The notes beneath the pieces are model-generated. The model was not told the DNA's origin, ran no database searches, and saw only the letters and a program-made list of their open reading frames with translations. From NCBI RefSeq assembly GCF_002007115.1, contig NZ_MVAD01000001.1, forward strand, positions 992,001 through 1,056,000: 64,000 nt of DNA, read 5' to 3'. Of the stretch, positions 41,897 to 51,596 are shown piece by piece (within the stretch, counting starts at the first letter, position 1; each line of letters starts with the position of its first letter). The position numbers and the translations under genes are program-made. The stretch comes from Massilia sp. KIM. Its GTDB lineage: Bacteria > Pseudomonadota > Gammaproteobacteria > Burkholderiales > Burkholderiaceae_D.

Positions 41897-43045
41897 TCAG
41901 GCGCGGCGCACCGGCATGCCGCGCAGCGAGGCGGCGATCGCCTCGCGCATCGGCTTGGCGCGCAACTGGGCGTCGTAGGGCGCCGGGCGTTGCGGCAGGC
42001 CGTCCGGGCGTTTCGCCTCAGCCCAGTATTGCAGCCAGTTCAGGTGGTCGGCCATGCCCCACAGGAGGAAGTCGCGGCAGGTCGGATAGCTCAGGGTCAG
42101 GTCGAGATAGTCGCGCGCCAGCGCCGCGGTGGCCCCGTCGCGCTTGGCGACATCGGCGGGAAGTCCCCTGTCGTTGACGTCGAACTCGGTGATCAGGAGT
42201 TCGTAGCCCATGCCCGTGACCTCGTCGAGGAAGTCGCGCCAGGCCCGTTCCACCGCCTTGCCCTCGGATCCCGACATGGCGTCCTTGATGCCCACATGGC
42301 TTTGCAGGCCCAGCGCATCGACCGGGGCGCCGCGCGCCTTCAGGTCGGCAAGCAGCTTGAGCACGCCCTTGCGGTGGGCGGCGTTGTCCAGGGCCGGCCC
42401 CATGTAGTCGTTGTACACCAGCTGGGCATGTGGCGCGTATTCGCGCGCCAGGCGGAAGGCGAGATCGATCTGCTCCAGGCCGCCCATGCGCTGGCTGAAC
42501 ACGTTCTGCACCAGGCTGCCGTCGGCGGGCGTCACCGCTTCGTTGACCACGTCGTAGCTGATCACGTCCTTGCCGAAATGGCCGCAGACGGTCTTGATGT
42601 GCTCGCGCAGGATCCCTTCCGCGTGGCTTACCGGCTTGCCCGCCAGATCGAGCTCGTTCACCCAGGCGGGCAGCCACTTTGGCGCCTGCCAGACCAGGGT
42701 ATGGCCGCGCACCAGCATGCCCTCCTTGCGCGCCCAGGCGAACATCTCGTCGGCGGCGGCGAAGCGGTAGGGCCCCGGTTGGGGCGCCAGGGCCTGCCAC
42801 TTGGTCTCGTTCTCGGCGACGATCATGTTGCACTCGCGCGCCATCAGCTGGCGGTAGGCCGGGTCCTGGAACACCTTGTGGGCCGCGCCCTGGGGCGGCA
42901 TGCCCATGGCGTTCCCGAAGCGCATGCCCTTGATCCGGGCCAGGTCCTTCAGGGCGGTGCCGGTGTCGGCGGCCGGCGCCGGCGCCGCCAGCATGGCGCC
43001 GGCCGCGGCGCCGAGCAGTTTGAGGGTGTCGCGTCGGGTCGTCAT
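41897..43045 (-). CDS. GH10 endo-1,4-beta-xylanase
   Basis: 382 residues. N-terminal twin-arginine-like signal TRRDTLKLLGAAAGAML, so probably exported by Tat. GH10 barrel with the acid/base E169 in SYDVVNEA, the nucleophile E287 in LITEFDVND, and VRGHTLVWQAPKWLP upstream. It hydrolyses the xylan backbone. It is preceded on the same strand by a GH43 enzyme and a GPH sugar transporter, forming a transport-and-degradation operon (GH43 to GH10 gap 34 bases). No carbohydrate-binding module is attached. Confidence 0.92.
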   Translation of the reverse strand: MTTRRDTLKLLGAAAGAMLAAPAPAADTGTALKDLARIKGMRFGNAMGMPPQGAAHKVFQDPAYRQLMARECNMIVAENETKWQALAPQPGPYRFAAADEMFAWARKEGMLVRGHTLVWQAPKWLPAWVNELDLAGKPVSHAEGILREHIKTVCGHFGKDVISYDVVNEAVTPADGSLVQNVFSQRMGGLEQIDLAFRLAREYAPHAQLVYNDYMGPALDNAAHRKGVLKLLADLKARGAPVDALGLQSHVGIKDAMSGSEGKAVERAWRDFLDEVTGMGYELLITEFDVNDRGLPADVAKRDGATAALARDYLDLTLSYPTCRDFLLWGMADHLNWLQYWAEAKRPDGLPQRPAPYDAQLRAKPMREAIAASLRGMPVRRA

Positions 43046-43079
43046 GCTCCCTTGTCTCCTGGTCTGGTCGCCGGCAGGT

Positions 43080-44102
43080 TCAAGCCTGTTCCTGGCGGTA
43101 GGGCGAGATGGTGAGGATCTTGCCGTCCTCGTCGTAATGCAGCTCGGTCACCTTCACCGAGCGCAGGTGGGTGACGCCGCCGGACAAGCTGCTGTCGTGA
43201 TAGAACAGATAGGTCCGGCCTTCGAATTCGCAGATCGAATGGTGGGTGGTCCAGCCGATCACCGGGGTCATGATCTGCCCCTGATAGGTGAAGGGGCCGT
43301 AGGGGTTGTCGCCGGTCGCGTAGCACAGCAGGTGGGTGTCGCCGGTCGAGTACGAGAAATAATAGGTGTCGCCGCGCTTGTGCATCCACGAGGCTTCGAA
43401 GAAGCGGCGTTCGTTGTCGCCCGCCAGCAGGTCCTTGCCGTCGGCGTCGAGGATGCGCACGGCGCGCGGCGCTTCGGCGAATTCCAGCAGGTCCGGAGTC
43501 AAGCGCGCCACCCGGGGCTGCAGCGCAGCCTCATGGGCCGCCGGCTCCTGGTTGTCCTCCGCATAGACGTTGTCGCGGTACTTCTGGAGCTGCCCGCCCC
43601 AGATGCCGCCGAAATAGAGGTAGTACTCGCCGCCGTCCTCGAACACGGCCGGGTCGATCGAGTAGCTGCCGGCGATCGCCTGCGGCTGGGGCGTGAAGGG
43701 GCCGGCCGGATGCTCGCCCACCGCGACCCCGATCTGGAAGATGCCGTCGGCGCGCTTGGCCGGGAAGTAGAGGCAGTACTTGCCGTCCTTGCTGGCGCAG
43801 TCGGGCGCCCACATCTGGCGCTCGGCCCAGGGCACGTCGCGCACGTGCAGCGCCACTCCGTGGTCGACGGCCTCCGCGCCCGGGTGCGCCATCGACACCA
43901 CGTGGTAGTCCTCCATCGCGAAATGGTCGCCGTTGTCGTTGAAGGGGACGCCCGCCTCGATGTCGTGGGACGGATAGATGTAGATCCTGCCCTCGAACAC
44001 GTGGGCCGAGGGATCGGCGATGTAGATGTGCTCGAGCAGGGGTTGCGAAATGGCGAGCGCCTGCAGGGCCTGCACTTGCTCCTTGTTGATGATCTCGGAC
44101 AT
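43080..44102 (-). CDS. GH43-family glycosidase
   Basis: 340 residues from ATG 44102 (MSEIINKEQVQALQ). Five-bladed beta-propeller features: IYIADPSAHVFEGRIYIYPS with the catalytic-base Asp, then YCLYFPAKR and SYSIDPAVFEDGGEYYLYFG. The general acid Glu probably lies in RRFFEASWMHKRGD. GH43 enzymes act as beta-xylosidase or alpha-L-arabinofuranosidase. No signal peptide, so likely cytoplasmic, working on oligosaccharides brought in by the GPH transporter 40 bases upstream. Confidence 0.87.
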   Translation of the reverse strand: MSEIINKEQVQALQALAISQPLLEHIYIADPSAHVFEGRIYIYPSHDIEAGVPFNDNGDHFAMEDYHVVSMAHPGAEAVDHGVALHVRDVPWAERQMWAPDCASKDGKYCLYFPAKRADGIFQIGVAVGEHPAGPFTPQPQAIAGSYSIDPAVFEDGGEYYLYFGGIWGGQLQKYRDNVYAEDNQEPAAHEAALQPRVARLTPDLLEFAEAPRAVRILDADGKDLLAGDNERRFFEASWMHKRGDTYYFSYSTGDTHLLCYATGDNPYGPFTYQGQIMTPVIGWTTHHSICEFEGRTYLFYHDSSLSGGVTHLRSVKVTELHYDEDGKILTISPYRQEQA

Positions 44103-44142
44103 GAGTGTGGATAGGGTCTGGGTTGATCGTGGATGCGGTGGC

Positions 44143-45627
44143 TCAGTGGGCCGCCACCGAACGGCGGGCGCCGAGCTCGCGCTCGATCTGCAGTTCGGTG
44201 GACTTGCGGATGTCGTACAGGACCAGGCTGCACACGCCCAGCAGGAAGGGCAGGCCGGCATAGACGCTGATCGACATGCGGATGCCGTCGGCCACCGCGG
44301 GCGCCTGGACCGCCTGGGCGGCGTCGTAGCCGAAGGAGGACAGGAGGGCGGCCACCAGCGCGCCGCCGATGCTCAGGCCGGCCTTCAGGCCGAAGATCAT
44401 GGCCGAGAACAGCAGGGCGGTGGCGCGGCGGTTGTTCTTCCATTCCGAGTAGTCGGCGACGTCGGCGATCATGGCCCACAGCAGCGGAATCGTGATGCCG
44501 TAGAAGAAGCCGTGGAAGAACTGGGCGCCGAAGACCAGGCCGATCGAGGTCGGCGCGAACCAGTAGAAGGCCAGCATGAACAGGGTCGAGACCAGCAGGG
44601 CGGCGCCGAACACGTCGCGCTTGCCGAAGCGGTCGGCCAGGGGCTTGGAGAAGCCGATACCGACGATCATCATCACGATGCCGACCCCGTTGAACAGGCT
44701 GAAGGCGGAGGTGGCGGCGTCTTCCGGCCAGTGGAACTTGGTCAGCCCCATGCCGGTCAGCGTGGCGTTGACGCCGTCGATGAAGGCGACGAAGCCGGTG
44801 TCGCGAAGAAAACCCGCCAAGGCCGCCTGGTCCAGGTAGACCCGGAAATAATAGATGTACATGCCGCCCTTGAGGGCCAGGGTAATGAACACCAGGATGG
44901 TCAGGGTCAGCATCACCAGCCAGGGCCGGTTGCCGATCAGGTCGGCGAGATCCTGGCGGATGCTGGAGCGCTGGCCCGGGCTCGGGACCACCCGCTCCCT
45001 GGTGGTGAAGAAGGTGATCAGGAAGCAGATGGTGCCGGCCACGGCGAAGATCATCATGGTGTTCTCGAAGCCCGCCACCTTGTCGCCGCCGCCGAGGATC
45101 AGCACCAGCGGCAGCAGCAGCACCTGGATGATCAGCTGGGCCACCAGCACCGCGACGAAACGGTAGGACGACAGGCTGTTACGCTCGGACATGCTGCCGG
45201 TCAGGACGCCGCTCAGGGCCGAGTAGGGCAGGTTGTTGGCCGAGTACACCAGCATCAAGAGGATGTAGGTCAGCAGGGCGTAGATGTACTTGCCGCGCTC
45301 TCCGAGATCGGGCGTGCTGAAGGCCAGGATCGCCACCAGTCCGAAGGGCACCGAGGTCCACAGGATCCAGGGGCGGAACTTGCCCCATCGGGTCGAGGTG
45401 CGGTCGGCGATGATGCCCATCACCGGGTTGAAGCAGGCGCCCACCAGGCCGCCGACGAAGATGATGCCGGCCGCCGCGTCCGGCGCGATCTGGTAGACGT
45501 CGGTGTAGAAGAACGCGATGAAGGTGAGCAGGGTTTGGAAGATCAGGTTGGCGGCAAGGTCGCCAAGCGAGTAGCCGATTTTTTCGAGTGTCCCCAGCGT
45601 CGGCAACGCCTTAGTTGTTGTTGTCAT
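44143..45627 (-). CDS. GPH-family sugar:cation symporter
   Basis: 494 residues with about 12 hydrophobic segments. Hallmarks of the glycoside-pentoside-hexuronide family: EKIGYSLGDLAANLIFQ at the start, FFYTDVYQI, NPVMGIIADRTSTRWGKFRPW and, late, GFFYGITIPLLWAMIADVADYSEW. It probably imports xylo-oligosaccharides or xylosides with Na+ or H+. It heads the operon with GH43 and GH10. The upstream region has an exact 13-bp element repeated in inverted form, a likely regulator site. Confidence 0.88.
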   Translation of the reverse strand: MTTTTKALPTLGTLEKIGYSLGDLAANLIFQTLLTFIAFFYTDVYQIAPDAAAGIIFVGGLVGACFNPVMGIIADRTSTRWGKFRPWILWTSVPFGLVAILAFSTPDLGERGKYIYALLTYILLMLVYSANNLPYSALSGVLTGSMSERNSLSSYRFVAVLVAQLIIQVLLLPLVLILGGGDKVAGFENTMMIFAVAGTICFLITFFTTRERVVPSPGQRSSIRQDLADLIGNRPWLVMLTLTILVFITLALKGGMYIYYFRVYLDQAALAGFLRDTGFVAFIDGVNATLTGMGLTKFHWPEDAATSAFSLFNGVGIVMMIVGIGFSKPLADRFGKRDVFGAALLVSTLFMLAFYWFAPTSIGLVFGAQFFHGFFYGITIPLLWAMIADVADYSEWKNNRRATALLFSAMIFGLKAGLSIGGALVAALLSSFGYDAAQAVQAPAVADGIRMSISVYAGLPFLLGVCSLVLYDIRKSTELQIERELGARRSVAAH

Positions 45628-45745
45628 GTGCAGCCATTCTCATTCTATGTGTTAAGCGGCGCAGGACCGTTGCCGGGGCAGCGGACCGGCGCACCCGCGA
45701 CGGCCATGTTACTGTTAGACGATGCGCCAATTCTTCAAGAAGAGA

Positions 45746-45758
45746 TAGCGCAATCATC
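45746..45758 (+). promoter_or_regulatory. candidate LacI-regulon operator, copy 1
   Basis: TAGCGCAATCATC, about 120 bases before the GPH transporter start. The exact reverse complement occurs at 45921-45933, and the core GCGCAATCA recurs in the palindrome by lacI. Binding by the LacI-type protein is inferred. Confidence 0.55.
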
Positions 45759-45920
45759 GCGTCGATTCTGGAGCAAGACCCCGTCAACGTCAATCGATTT
45801 TGTTGACATCGCGGCCACGTTCTCCTTGCTGGCGCGGGAAGCCGTGCCGGCAGGGCGCTGATAAAGGCTGCATACTCTCCGCGCTGCCGGAACGCGCCTG
45901 ACAATGCGTTTCTAGGCTAA

Positions 45921-45933
45921 GATGATTGCGCTA
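45921..45933 (-). promoter_or_regulatory. candidate LacI-regulon operator, copy 2
   Basis: GATGATTGCGCTA, exact inverted copy of 45746-45758, 66 bases before the SGNH hydrolase start. The pair could support looping between divergent promoters. Confidence 0.55.
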
Positions 45934-45998
45934 ACTATAACGCTGCGCCAGCCGTCGCCGCCCCCGGCCACGGCAGGGCCGCCTGACGGAGACATCAC

Positions 45999-47288
45999 GT
46001 GAATTTTTTCCATCGAGCTTACCTGGCGGTCCTGTGCGTCGCCCTGTTCGGCCTGAGCGCTTGCGCGACCTCGCCATCGCGGGAGCCGGCAGCCGGCCAG
46101 CACTGGGTTGCGAGCTGGGGAACGTCCCCGCAAGCCCTGGGCCAGCCCGAGTCCCTGCCGGCCACCCTGTGGCGCGACGGCACCGTGCGCCAGATCGTGC
46201 GGCTGTCGCTGGGCGGCTCCCGGGTCCGGGTCCGCGTCAGCAACGTCTACGGCACCCAGATGATGGTCCTGGGCGAAGCCAGCATCGGCCGCGCGCTGCG
46301 GGCTGGCTCTTCCGAGGTGGTGGCGGGCTCGCTGCAGCCGCTGCGCTTCAATGGTCAGGCCGCGGTGCGGATCCCGGCCGGCGGCGAATACCTGAGCGAC
46401 CCGGTCGAGATGCCGGTGGCGGCCGGCCAGGACCTGGCCGTCACGCTGCACCTGTCCGGCGATCCCGGGCAGCAGACCGGCCACGCCGGCGCGCGCACCC
46501 ACAGCTTCCTGGCGCCGGGCCGGCAGACCAATGCGCCCAGCCTGGACGGCGCCCAGGCGGTGACGCGCTGGTACGCGCTGGCCGGGGTCGAGGTCAGCGC
46601 CGACTCGCCCGCGCGGGCCCTGGTGGTGGCCGGCGATTCGATCACCGACGGCTACGGCGCCACCACCGACGGCAACAACCGCTGGACCGACTACCTGGCG
46701 CGGCGCATCGCGCGGGAGCGCAAGCAGCCGCTCGCCGTGATCAATGCCGGCATCGGCGGCGGGCGTTTGCTGCGCGATGGCCTCGGCAGCAACCTGGCCA
46801 GCCGCTTCGAGCGCGACGTCCTGGGACGCGCTGGCGTGAGCCACGCGATCGTCTTCATCGGCGTCAACGACATCGGCGTGCTGCGCCGCGCCAAGGAAGA
46901 CACGCCGGAAGCCCTGGCGGCCATGCTGGACGACTTCAAGCAGGCCCACCTGCAGATGATCGCCCGCGCCCACGCCAGAGGGGTATGCGTGATCGGCGCC
47001 ACCATCACGCCCTTCATGGGGAGCGGCTACTACCAGCCGGCGGCCGCCAACGAAGCGCTGCGCCAGGCCGTCAACGACTGGGTGAGGCGGTCCGGCGCCT
47101 TCGACGGCGTGCTCGATTTCGACCGGGCGCTGCGCGATCCGCAGCAGCCGTCCTACCTGAGCAAGACCTATGACAGCGGCGACGGCCTGCATCCCTCCCA
47201 TGCGGGCTACGCGGCCCTGGCCGAGGCGGTGCCGCTGGAGAGCCTGGAGCGCTGCGCCTACTCCAGGCGCGTGGGGTCGACGCAGTAG
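45999..47288 (+). CDS. SGNH/GDSL hydrolase lipoprotein
   Basis: 429 residues. Lipoprotein signal with lipobox LSAC (C22). N-terminal beta-domain (residues about 35-205), then the GDSL esterase domain: VVAGDSITDGYG with the nucleophile Ser, GIGGGRLL, GVNDIG and C-terminal DGLHPSHAGY with the catalytic Asp/His. Likely an outer-membrane or periplasmic carbohydrate esterase, perhaps acetyl-xylan esterase, given the locus. Its end overlaps the convergent GH43 gene by 31 bases. Confidence 0.88.
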   Translation: MNFFHRAYLAVLCVALFGLSACATSPSREPAAGQHWVASWGTSPQALGQPESLPATLWRDGTVRQIVRLSLGGSRVRVRVSNVYGTQMMVLGEASIGRALRAGSSEVVAGSLQPLRFNGQAAVRIPAGGEYLSDPVEMPVAAGQDLAVTLHLSGDPGQQTGHAGARTHSFLAPGRQTNAPSLDGAQAVTRWYALAGVEVSADSPARALVVAGDSITDGYGATTDGNNRWTDYLARRIARERKQPLAVINAGIGGGRLLRDGLGSNLASRFERDVLGRAGVSHAIVFIGVNDIGVLRRAKEDTPEALAAMLDDFKQAHLQMIARAHARGVCVIGATITPFMGSGYYQPAAANEALRQAVNDWVRRSGAFDGVLDFDRALRDPQQPSYLSKTYDSGDGLHPSHAGYAALAEAVPLESLERCAYSRRVGSTQ

Positions 47289-48898
47289 GGACGCTCGCGG
47301 TAGTCGAAATAGTCGAAGTCCGCATGCAGGCCGGCGCCCGACATGTCCTGGCAGGCCATGCCGACGAAGGCGCCGGTGAAATTGGGCTGGCCGGGGGCGC
47401 TGGCTTCGTCCGACAGGATGCTGGCGTCGAATTGCTGCGCCAGCCATTGCCAGGGGCCGCCGTCCAGGCGGTAGGCGAACAGCAGGCGTTCCTCGTCGAC
47501 TTCCACCCGCAGTTCCAGCGGCACGCCGGCGGGCAGGGCCAGCGGCGCGCTGAAGCTGTCGGCCTGCACGTGGTTGGGCAGGCTGCTCATCACCCGCAGG
47601 TGCTTGCCCAGGACCTCGTCGTGCGAGACGTAGAGGTAATGGAACTTGGCCGCGCCGTAGTAGCAGACCAGGCCCGCCTGTTGCTGGAAATGCTCGGGTT
47701 CGAAGTCGAGCAGGGTGCGCGCGCCGTAGCAGTGCGCCTGCTGGCGGCGCGCCACCAGGGCCTGGCGGAACTGGCTGCCCAGGCTTTCGCGGCCGTACAG
47801 GCGCAGGTAGCCGGGCCTGGCCGTGAGGCTGAACAGCTCTTCCGGCCAGGGGGTGCGCAGCCACTGGAAGTCGATCGGCAGTTCCGGGGCGTCGAAATCG
47901 GCGCGCGCGGGAGCCTCCTCGAAGCGGTGTTCCGGCAGGCCCGGCGCGGGCGCCTGCGACTGCGCCGTGCCCTGGGCGTCGAGGGTGCGCAGCCAGCCGT
48001 CATCGCCCCAGACGACCGGCTGGATCGCGGTCTCGCGTCCCAGCGTGCAGGCGCCGCGGTTGCGCAGCGGCCGCCCGCACAGGTAGGCCATGTAGGTCTG
48101 GCCGTCCTGGGTTTCGACCAGGTCGGCGTGGCCGGCGCGCTGCAGTGCAACGTCCGGGCGGTGGCGCGAGCTGAGGATGGTCCGGTCGGGGTGCAGCTCG
48201 TAGGGGCCGAGCAGGGAGCCTGACCGGGCCATGGTCACGCCGTGGTTCCAGCCGGTGCCGCCCTCGGCGGTGAGCAGATAATAGTAGCCGCCGCGCTTGT
48301 ACAGGTGCGGCGCTTCGGTCAGGCCGTGCTCGGTGCCTGCGAAGATGTTGTGGCGGCTCCCGACCAGGCGCCGTTCCTCCACCGAATACTCCTGCAGCAC
48401 GATGCCGGCGAAGCGCTTGCCGCCCGGACGGTGATCCCAGAGCTGGTTCAGCAGGTACTTGCGGCCGTCCTCGTCATGGAAGAGCGAAGGGTCGAATCCG
48501 CTGCTGTTGAGGTAGACCGGATCCGACCAGGGACCCTCGATGCTGCTGCTGGTGACCAGGTAGTTGTGGAAGTCGCGCAGGGACGCGCTGCCGCCGGCCG
48601 CGCCGGTGGAGGTGCGGCCGTAGCGCTTGACGTCGGTGTAGATCAGCCAGAACAGCCCGTCCGCGTGGGTGAGGCAGGGCGCCCAGACGCCGCAGGAATC
48701 GGGCGCCCCGAGCAGGTTGAGCTGGCTGGCGCGCGAGAGCGGCCTGCCCAGCAGGCGCCAGTGGACCAGGTCGCGCGAGTGGTGGATCTGGACCCCAGGA
48801 TACCACTCGAAGGTGGAGGTGGCGATGTAGTAGTCATCGCCCACCCGCAGGATGGACGGGTCCGGGTTGAAGCCGCGCAGGATGGGGTTCTGGATCAT
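47258..48898 (-). CDS. GH43 beta-xylosidase-like enzyme
   Basis: 546 residues. The start MIQNPILRGFNPDPSILRVG is the typical N-terminus of two-domain GH43 beta-xylosidases, carrying the catalytic-base Asp. SSGFDPSLFHDEDGRKYL has the pKa-modulating Asp, and HGLTEAPHLYKRGGYYYL the general acid Glu. The C-terminal 200 residues form the beta-sandwich found in this subgroup. No signal peptide, thus cytoplasmic cleavage of xylobiose or related oligomers. The start lies 65 bases inside the end of the transporter gene, an unusually long overlap. Confidence 0.9.
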   Translation of the reverse strand: MIQNPILRGFNPDPSILRVGDDYYIATSTFEWYPGVQIHHSRDLVHWRLLGRPLSRASQLNLLGAPDSCGVWAPCLTHADGLFWLIYTDVKRYGRTSTGAAGGSASLRDFHNYLVTSSSIEGPWSDPVYLNSSGFDPSLFHDEDGRKYLLNQLWDHRPGGKRFAGIVLQEYSVEERRLVGSRHNIFAGTEHGLTEAPHLYKRGGYYYLLTAEGGTGWNHGVTMARSGSLLGPYELHPDRTILSSRHRPDVALQRAGHADLVETQDGQTYMAYLCGRPLRNRGACTLGRETAIQPVVWGDDGWLRTLDAQGTAQSQAPAPGLPEHRFEEAPARADFDAPELPIDFQWLRTPWPEELFSLTARPGYLRLYGRESLGSQFRQALVARRQQAHCYGARTLLDFEPEHFQQQAGLVCYYGAAKFHYLYVSHDEVLGKHLRVMSSLPNHVQADSFSAPLALPAGVPLELRVEVDEERLLFAYRLDGGPWQWLAQQFDASILSDEASAPGQPNFTGAFVGMACQDMSGAGLHADFDYFDYRERPYCVDPTRLE

Positions 48899-50171
48899 GG
48901 GTCTTGGCTAGGACGGGTTGAGGTGGTTCGGGTTCGCGCACCAGGCACCACAGCAGGACGGCGGCGACCAGGTCGAGCACGGCCAGGCTGACGAAGAAGG
49001 GCGTGTAGCCGACGCTGGCCATCAGGCCGCCGATCAGCAGCGAGAAGATCAGCAGGCCCAGGTTGCCGAAGGTGCCGCACATGCCGGCCACGGTGGCCAC
49101 TTCGTTGCGCCGGAACAGGTCGGAGGACATGGTGATGACGGTGACCGACAGGGTCTGGTGCGCGAAGCCGGCCAGGCTGAGGAGGGCGATCGCGGTGTAC
49201 GGGCTCTCGACGTAGCCGACGAAGGCCACGCCCATCATCATGCAGGCGCCGAGCGTGAAGGCGCCGCGCCGCGCATTGATCAGGCGTACGCCGCGCTTTT
49301 GCAGGAACAGCACCACCAACGGCCCGAACAGGCAGCCCAGGTCGGCCGCGAGGAAGGGCAGCCAGGCGAACATGGCGATCTGCTTGAGGTCGAAGTTGCG
49401 CACCGTGGTCAGGTAGAGGGGCACCCAGAATGCCAGCGTGCCCCAGGCCGGGTCGGCCAGGAAGCGCGGCAGGGCGATGCCCCAGAAATTGCGCAGCTTG
49501 AGGATGCTGAGGATCGAGGGCCGCGCGCCGTCGCCCTCCAGGTGGCGCTCCTGGCCGGCGGCGATGTGCTGGGCCTCGGCGGCCGACAGGCGGCGGTGGC
49601 GCGCCGGGGCGTCGTAGAGCAGGAGCCAGAGCGCCACCCACACCAGGCCGAGCGCGCCCGTGATCACGAAGGCCGATTGCCAGTTGTAGTGCAGGATGGC
49701 CCACACCACCAGCGGCGGCGCCAGCATCGAGCCGAAGGAGGCGCCGATGTTGAAGACGCCGCCCGCCATGCCGCGCTCCTTGGCCGGGAACCATTCGGAC
49801 ACCGCCTTCATGCCGGCCGGATTGGCCGAGCCTTCGGCCAGCCCGAGCAGGCCGCGCAGGACGGCCAGGGTCTGCCAGTTGGTCGCCATGCCGTGCAACA
49901 TGCAGATCACCGACCAGGCGGCCGCGAAGATCGCGAAGCCGGCCTTCAGGCCGATCACGTCCAGCACGTAGCCGCACAGGGGCTGGAGCATGATCGCGCC
50001 CTGGAAGGCGGCCGTGATGTACGAATATTCCTTGGTGCTGATGTCGAGGTCGGCGAGCACGGTGGGCGCCGCCACGGCCAGCGAGCTGCGGGTCAGGTAG
50101 TTGATGACCGCCCCCAGCATGATCAGGATGATCATCCACCAGCGCAGTCCCTTGATCGTCTTGCGCAGCAT
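48834..50171 (-). CDS. MFS transporter, hexuronate/anion:cation symporter type
   Basis: 445 residues, 12 hydrophobic segments. It begins LRKTIKGLRWWMIILIMLG, followed by NYLTRSSLAVAAP and GLLGLAEGSANPAGMKAVSEW, matching the ACS family (ExuT/GudP-like) carriers of hexuronates and aldarates. It starts two bases after glucarate dehydratase, so it is in the same operon with gudD and GH67. The last roughly 20 residues (Pro/His-rich) are encoded over the start of the GH43 gene and look like a random extension caused by loss of an earlier stop. Confidence 0.88.
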   Translation of the reverse strand: MLRKTIKGLRWWMIILIMLGAVINYLTRSSLAVAAPTVLADLDISTKEYSYITAAFQGAIMLQPLCGYVLDVIGLKAGFAIFAAAWSVICMLHGMATNWQTLAVLRGLLGLAEGSANPAGMKAVSEWFPAKERGMAGGVFNIGASFGSMLAPPLVVWAILHYNWQSAFVITGALGLVWVALWLLLYDAPARHRRLSAAEAQHIAAGQERHLEGDGARPSILSILKLRNFWGIALPRFLADPAWGTLAFWVPLYLTTVRNFDLKQIAMFAWLPFLAADLGCLFGPLVVLFLQKRGVRLINARRGAFTLGACMMMGVAFVGYVESPYTAIALLSLAGFAHQTLSVTVITMSSDLFRRNEVATVAGMCGTFGNLGLLIFSLLIGGLMASVGYTPFFVSLAVLDLVAAVLLWCLVREPEPPQPVLAKTHDPEPHPARLQPGPVHPAGGR

Positions 50172-50173
50172 GA

Positions 50174-51541
50174 TCAGCGTCCCAGGCTAGGGCGTTTCGG
50201 GTCGTAGACCCAATCCGGCACCAGGTAGCGCATCGCCATGGCGTCGTCGCGCGCCCCGCCGGCGACCCGCTTGTACAGGTCGTGGGCGTCGGCGATGCGC
50301 TCCATGTCGGGCTCGATGCCCAGGCCCGGGCGTTCCGGCACCGCGACCTGGCCGTCCTCGATGCGCAGCGGCTCGCGGGTCAGGCGCTCGCGCCCCTCCT
50401 GCCAGATCCAGTGGGTGTCGATCGCCGTGATGGCGCCCGGCGCGGCCGCCGCGCAATGGGTGAACATCGCCAGCGACACGTCGAAGTGGTTGTTCGAGTG
50501 CGAACCCCAGGTCAGGCCCCAGTCGTGGCAGAGCTGGGCCAGGCGTACGGAACCGTGCATGGTCCAGAAGTGCGGGTCGGCCAGCGGGATGTCGACCGCG
50601 CCCAGCAGGTGCGCGTGACCCATCTGGCGCCAGTCGGTGGCGACCATGTTGGTGGCGGTGCGGATGCCGGTGGCGCGCTTGAACTCGGCCATGATCTCGC
50701 GCCCGGAATAGCCTTTCTCCGGGCCGCAGGGGTCTTCCGCGTAGGCCAGCAGATGGCCCTGGCCGCGGCAGGCCGCGATCGCCTCGGCGAGCGACCAGGC
50801 GGCGTTCGGGTCGAGCGTCACGCGCGCCTGCGGGAAGCGGCGCTTGATTTCCGCGACCGCGGCGATTTCCTCCTCGGCCCGCATCACGCCGCCCTTGAGC
50901 TTGAAGTCGCGGAATCCGTAGCGCTCGACCGCCGCCGCGGCCTGCTCGCCGATCGCCTCGGGTGTCAAGGCTTCCTGGTTGCGCAAGCGGTACCAGCCCT
51001 CGCGGCCGGCGTCATCGTCGTAGGGCAGGTCGGTGCGGCCACGGTCGCCGATGTAGAACAGGTAGGCCAGCACCGGCACGTGGCTGCGCTGCTGGCCCGC
51101 GCCCAGCAGTTCGCACAGCGGCAGGCCGAGGTGCTGGCCGAGCAGGTCGAGCAGGGCCGCCTCGACCGCCGTCACCACGTTCTCGAGCCGCAGGTTGATC
51201 TCGTGCGGCTGGGTCATGACGGCCGCCTCCTGGCTCGAGGTGACCCGGTGGCTGGGACCGGAAAGGCTGGCGCGCAGCCGGTTCAGGGTCTGGTGGTGGC
51301 GTGCGATCTCGGTTCCAGTGACCAGCGGGACCAGCTTCTGCAGGGCCAGCAGGATGCCGTTCGAGCCCGGCACTTCGCCCATGCCGGTGTTGCCCGCGCT
51401 GTCCTTGAGCAGCACCAGGATGCGGGTGAAGTAGGGCGCGTGGGCGCCGCACAGGTTGAGCAGCATGCTGTCGCGGCCGGCGACCGGGATCACCTGCATC
51501 TCGACGACGGTGGGACTGGTGGCGCGCTTCACAGGGATCAT
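50174..51541 (-). CDS. gudD: glucarate dehydratase
   Basis: 455 residues from ATG 51541 (CGGAG eight bases upstream). Enolase-superfamily barrel: KLKGG with the catalytic Lys, metal ligands in [15 protein letters not shown] and ATNMVATD, and the catalytic His in [12 protein letters not shown]. It dehydrates D-glucarate to 5-keto-4-deoxyglucarate. The next downstream step (KdgD or GarL) is not in the window. It lies 55 bases after GH67 alpha-glucuronidase, which releases (methyl)glucuronic acid; an oxidase making glucarate from it is also not visible here. The hexuronate-type transporter follows at once. Confidence 0.9.
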   Translation of the reverse strand: MIPVKRATSPTVVEMQVIPVAGRDSMLLNLCGAHAPYFTRILVLLKDSAGNTGMGEVPGSNGILLALQKLVPLVTGTEIARHHQTLNRLRASLSGPSHRVTSSQEAAVMTQPHEINLRLENVVTAVEAALLDLLGQHLGLPLCELLGAGQQRSHVPVLAYLFYIGDRGRTDLPYDDDAGREGWYRLRNQEALTPEAIGEQAAAAVERYGFRDFKLKGGVMRAEEEIAAVAEIKRRFPQARVTLDPNAAWSLAEAIAACRGQGHLLAYAEDPCGPEKGYSGREIMAEFKRATGIRTATNMVATDWRQMGHAHLLGAVDIPLADPHFWTMHGSVRLAQLCHDWGLTWGSHSNNHFDVSLAMFTHCAAAAPGAITAIDTHWIWQEGRERLTREPLRIEDGQVAVPERPGLGIEPDMERIADAHDLYKRVAGGARDDAMAMRYLVPDWVYDPKRPSLGR

Positions 51542-51596
51542 CGATGGACTCCGGTCTGGCGGTGGCGGTGGCGGTGACGGAAACGGGGCGCGGCGT

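Larger units (their letters stand above)
45628..45998. promoter_or_regulatory. divergent transporter / esterase control region
   Basis: 371 bases between the start of the leftward transporter operon and that of the rightward SGNH hydrolase. No gene was seen in it. It contains the two inverted 13-mers listed separately and an AT-rich segment near 45930-45950. Confidence 0.5.

Noticed and set aside
51550..51585. GGTGGC-type short tandem repeat before GH67's end
   Set aside because: Only a few imperfect units in a high-GC spacer; no sign of a functional repeat array.
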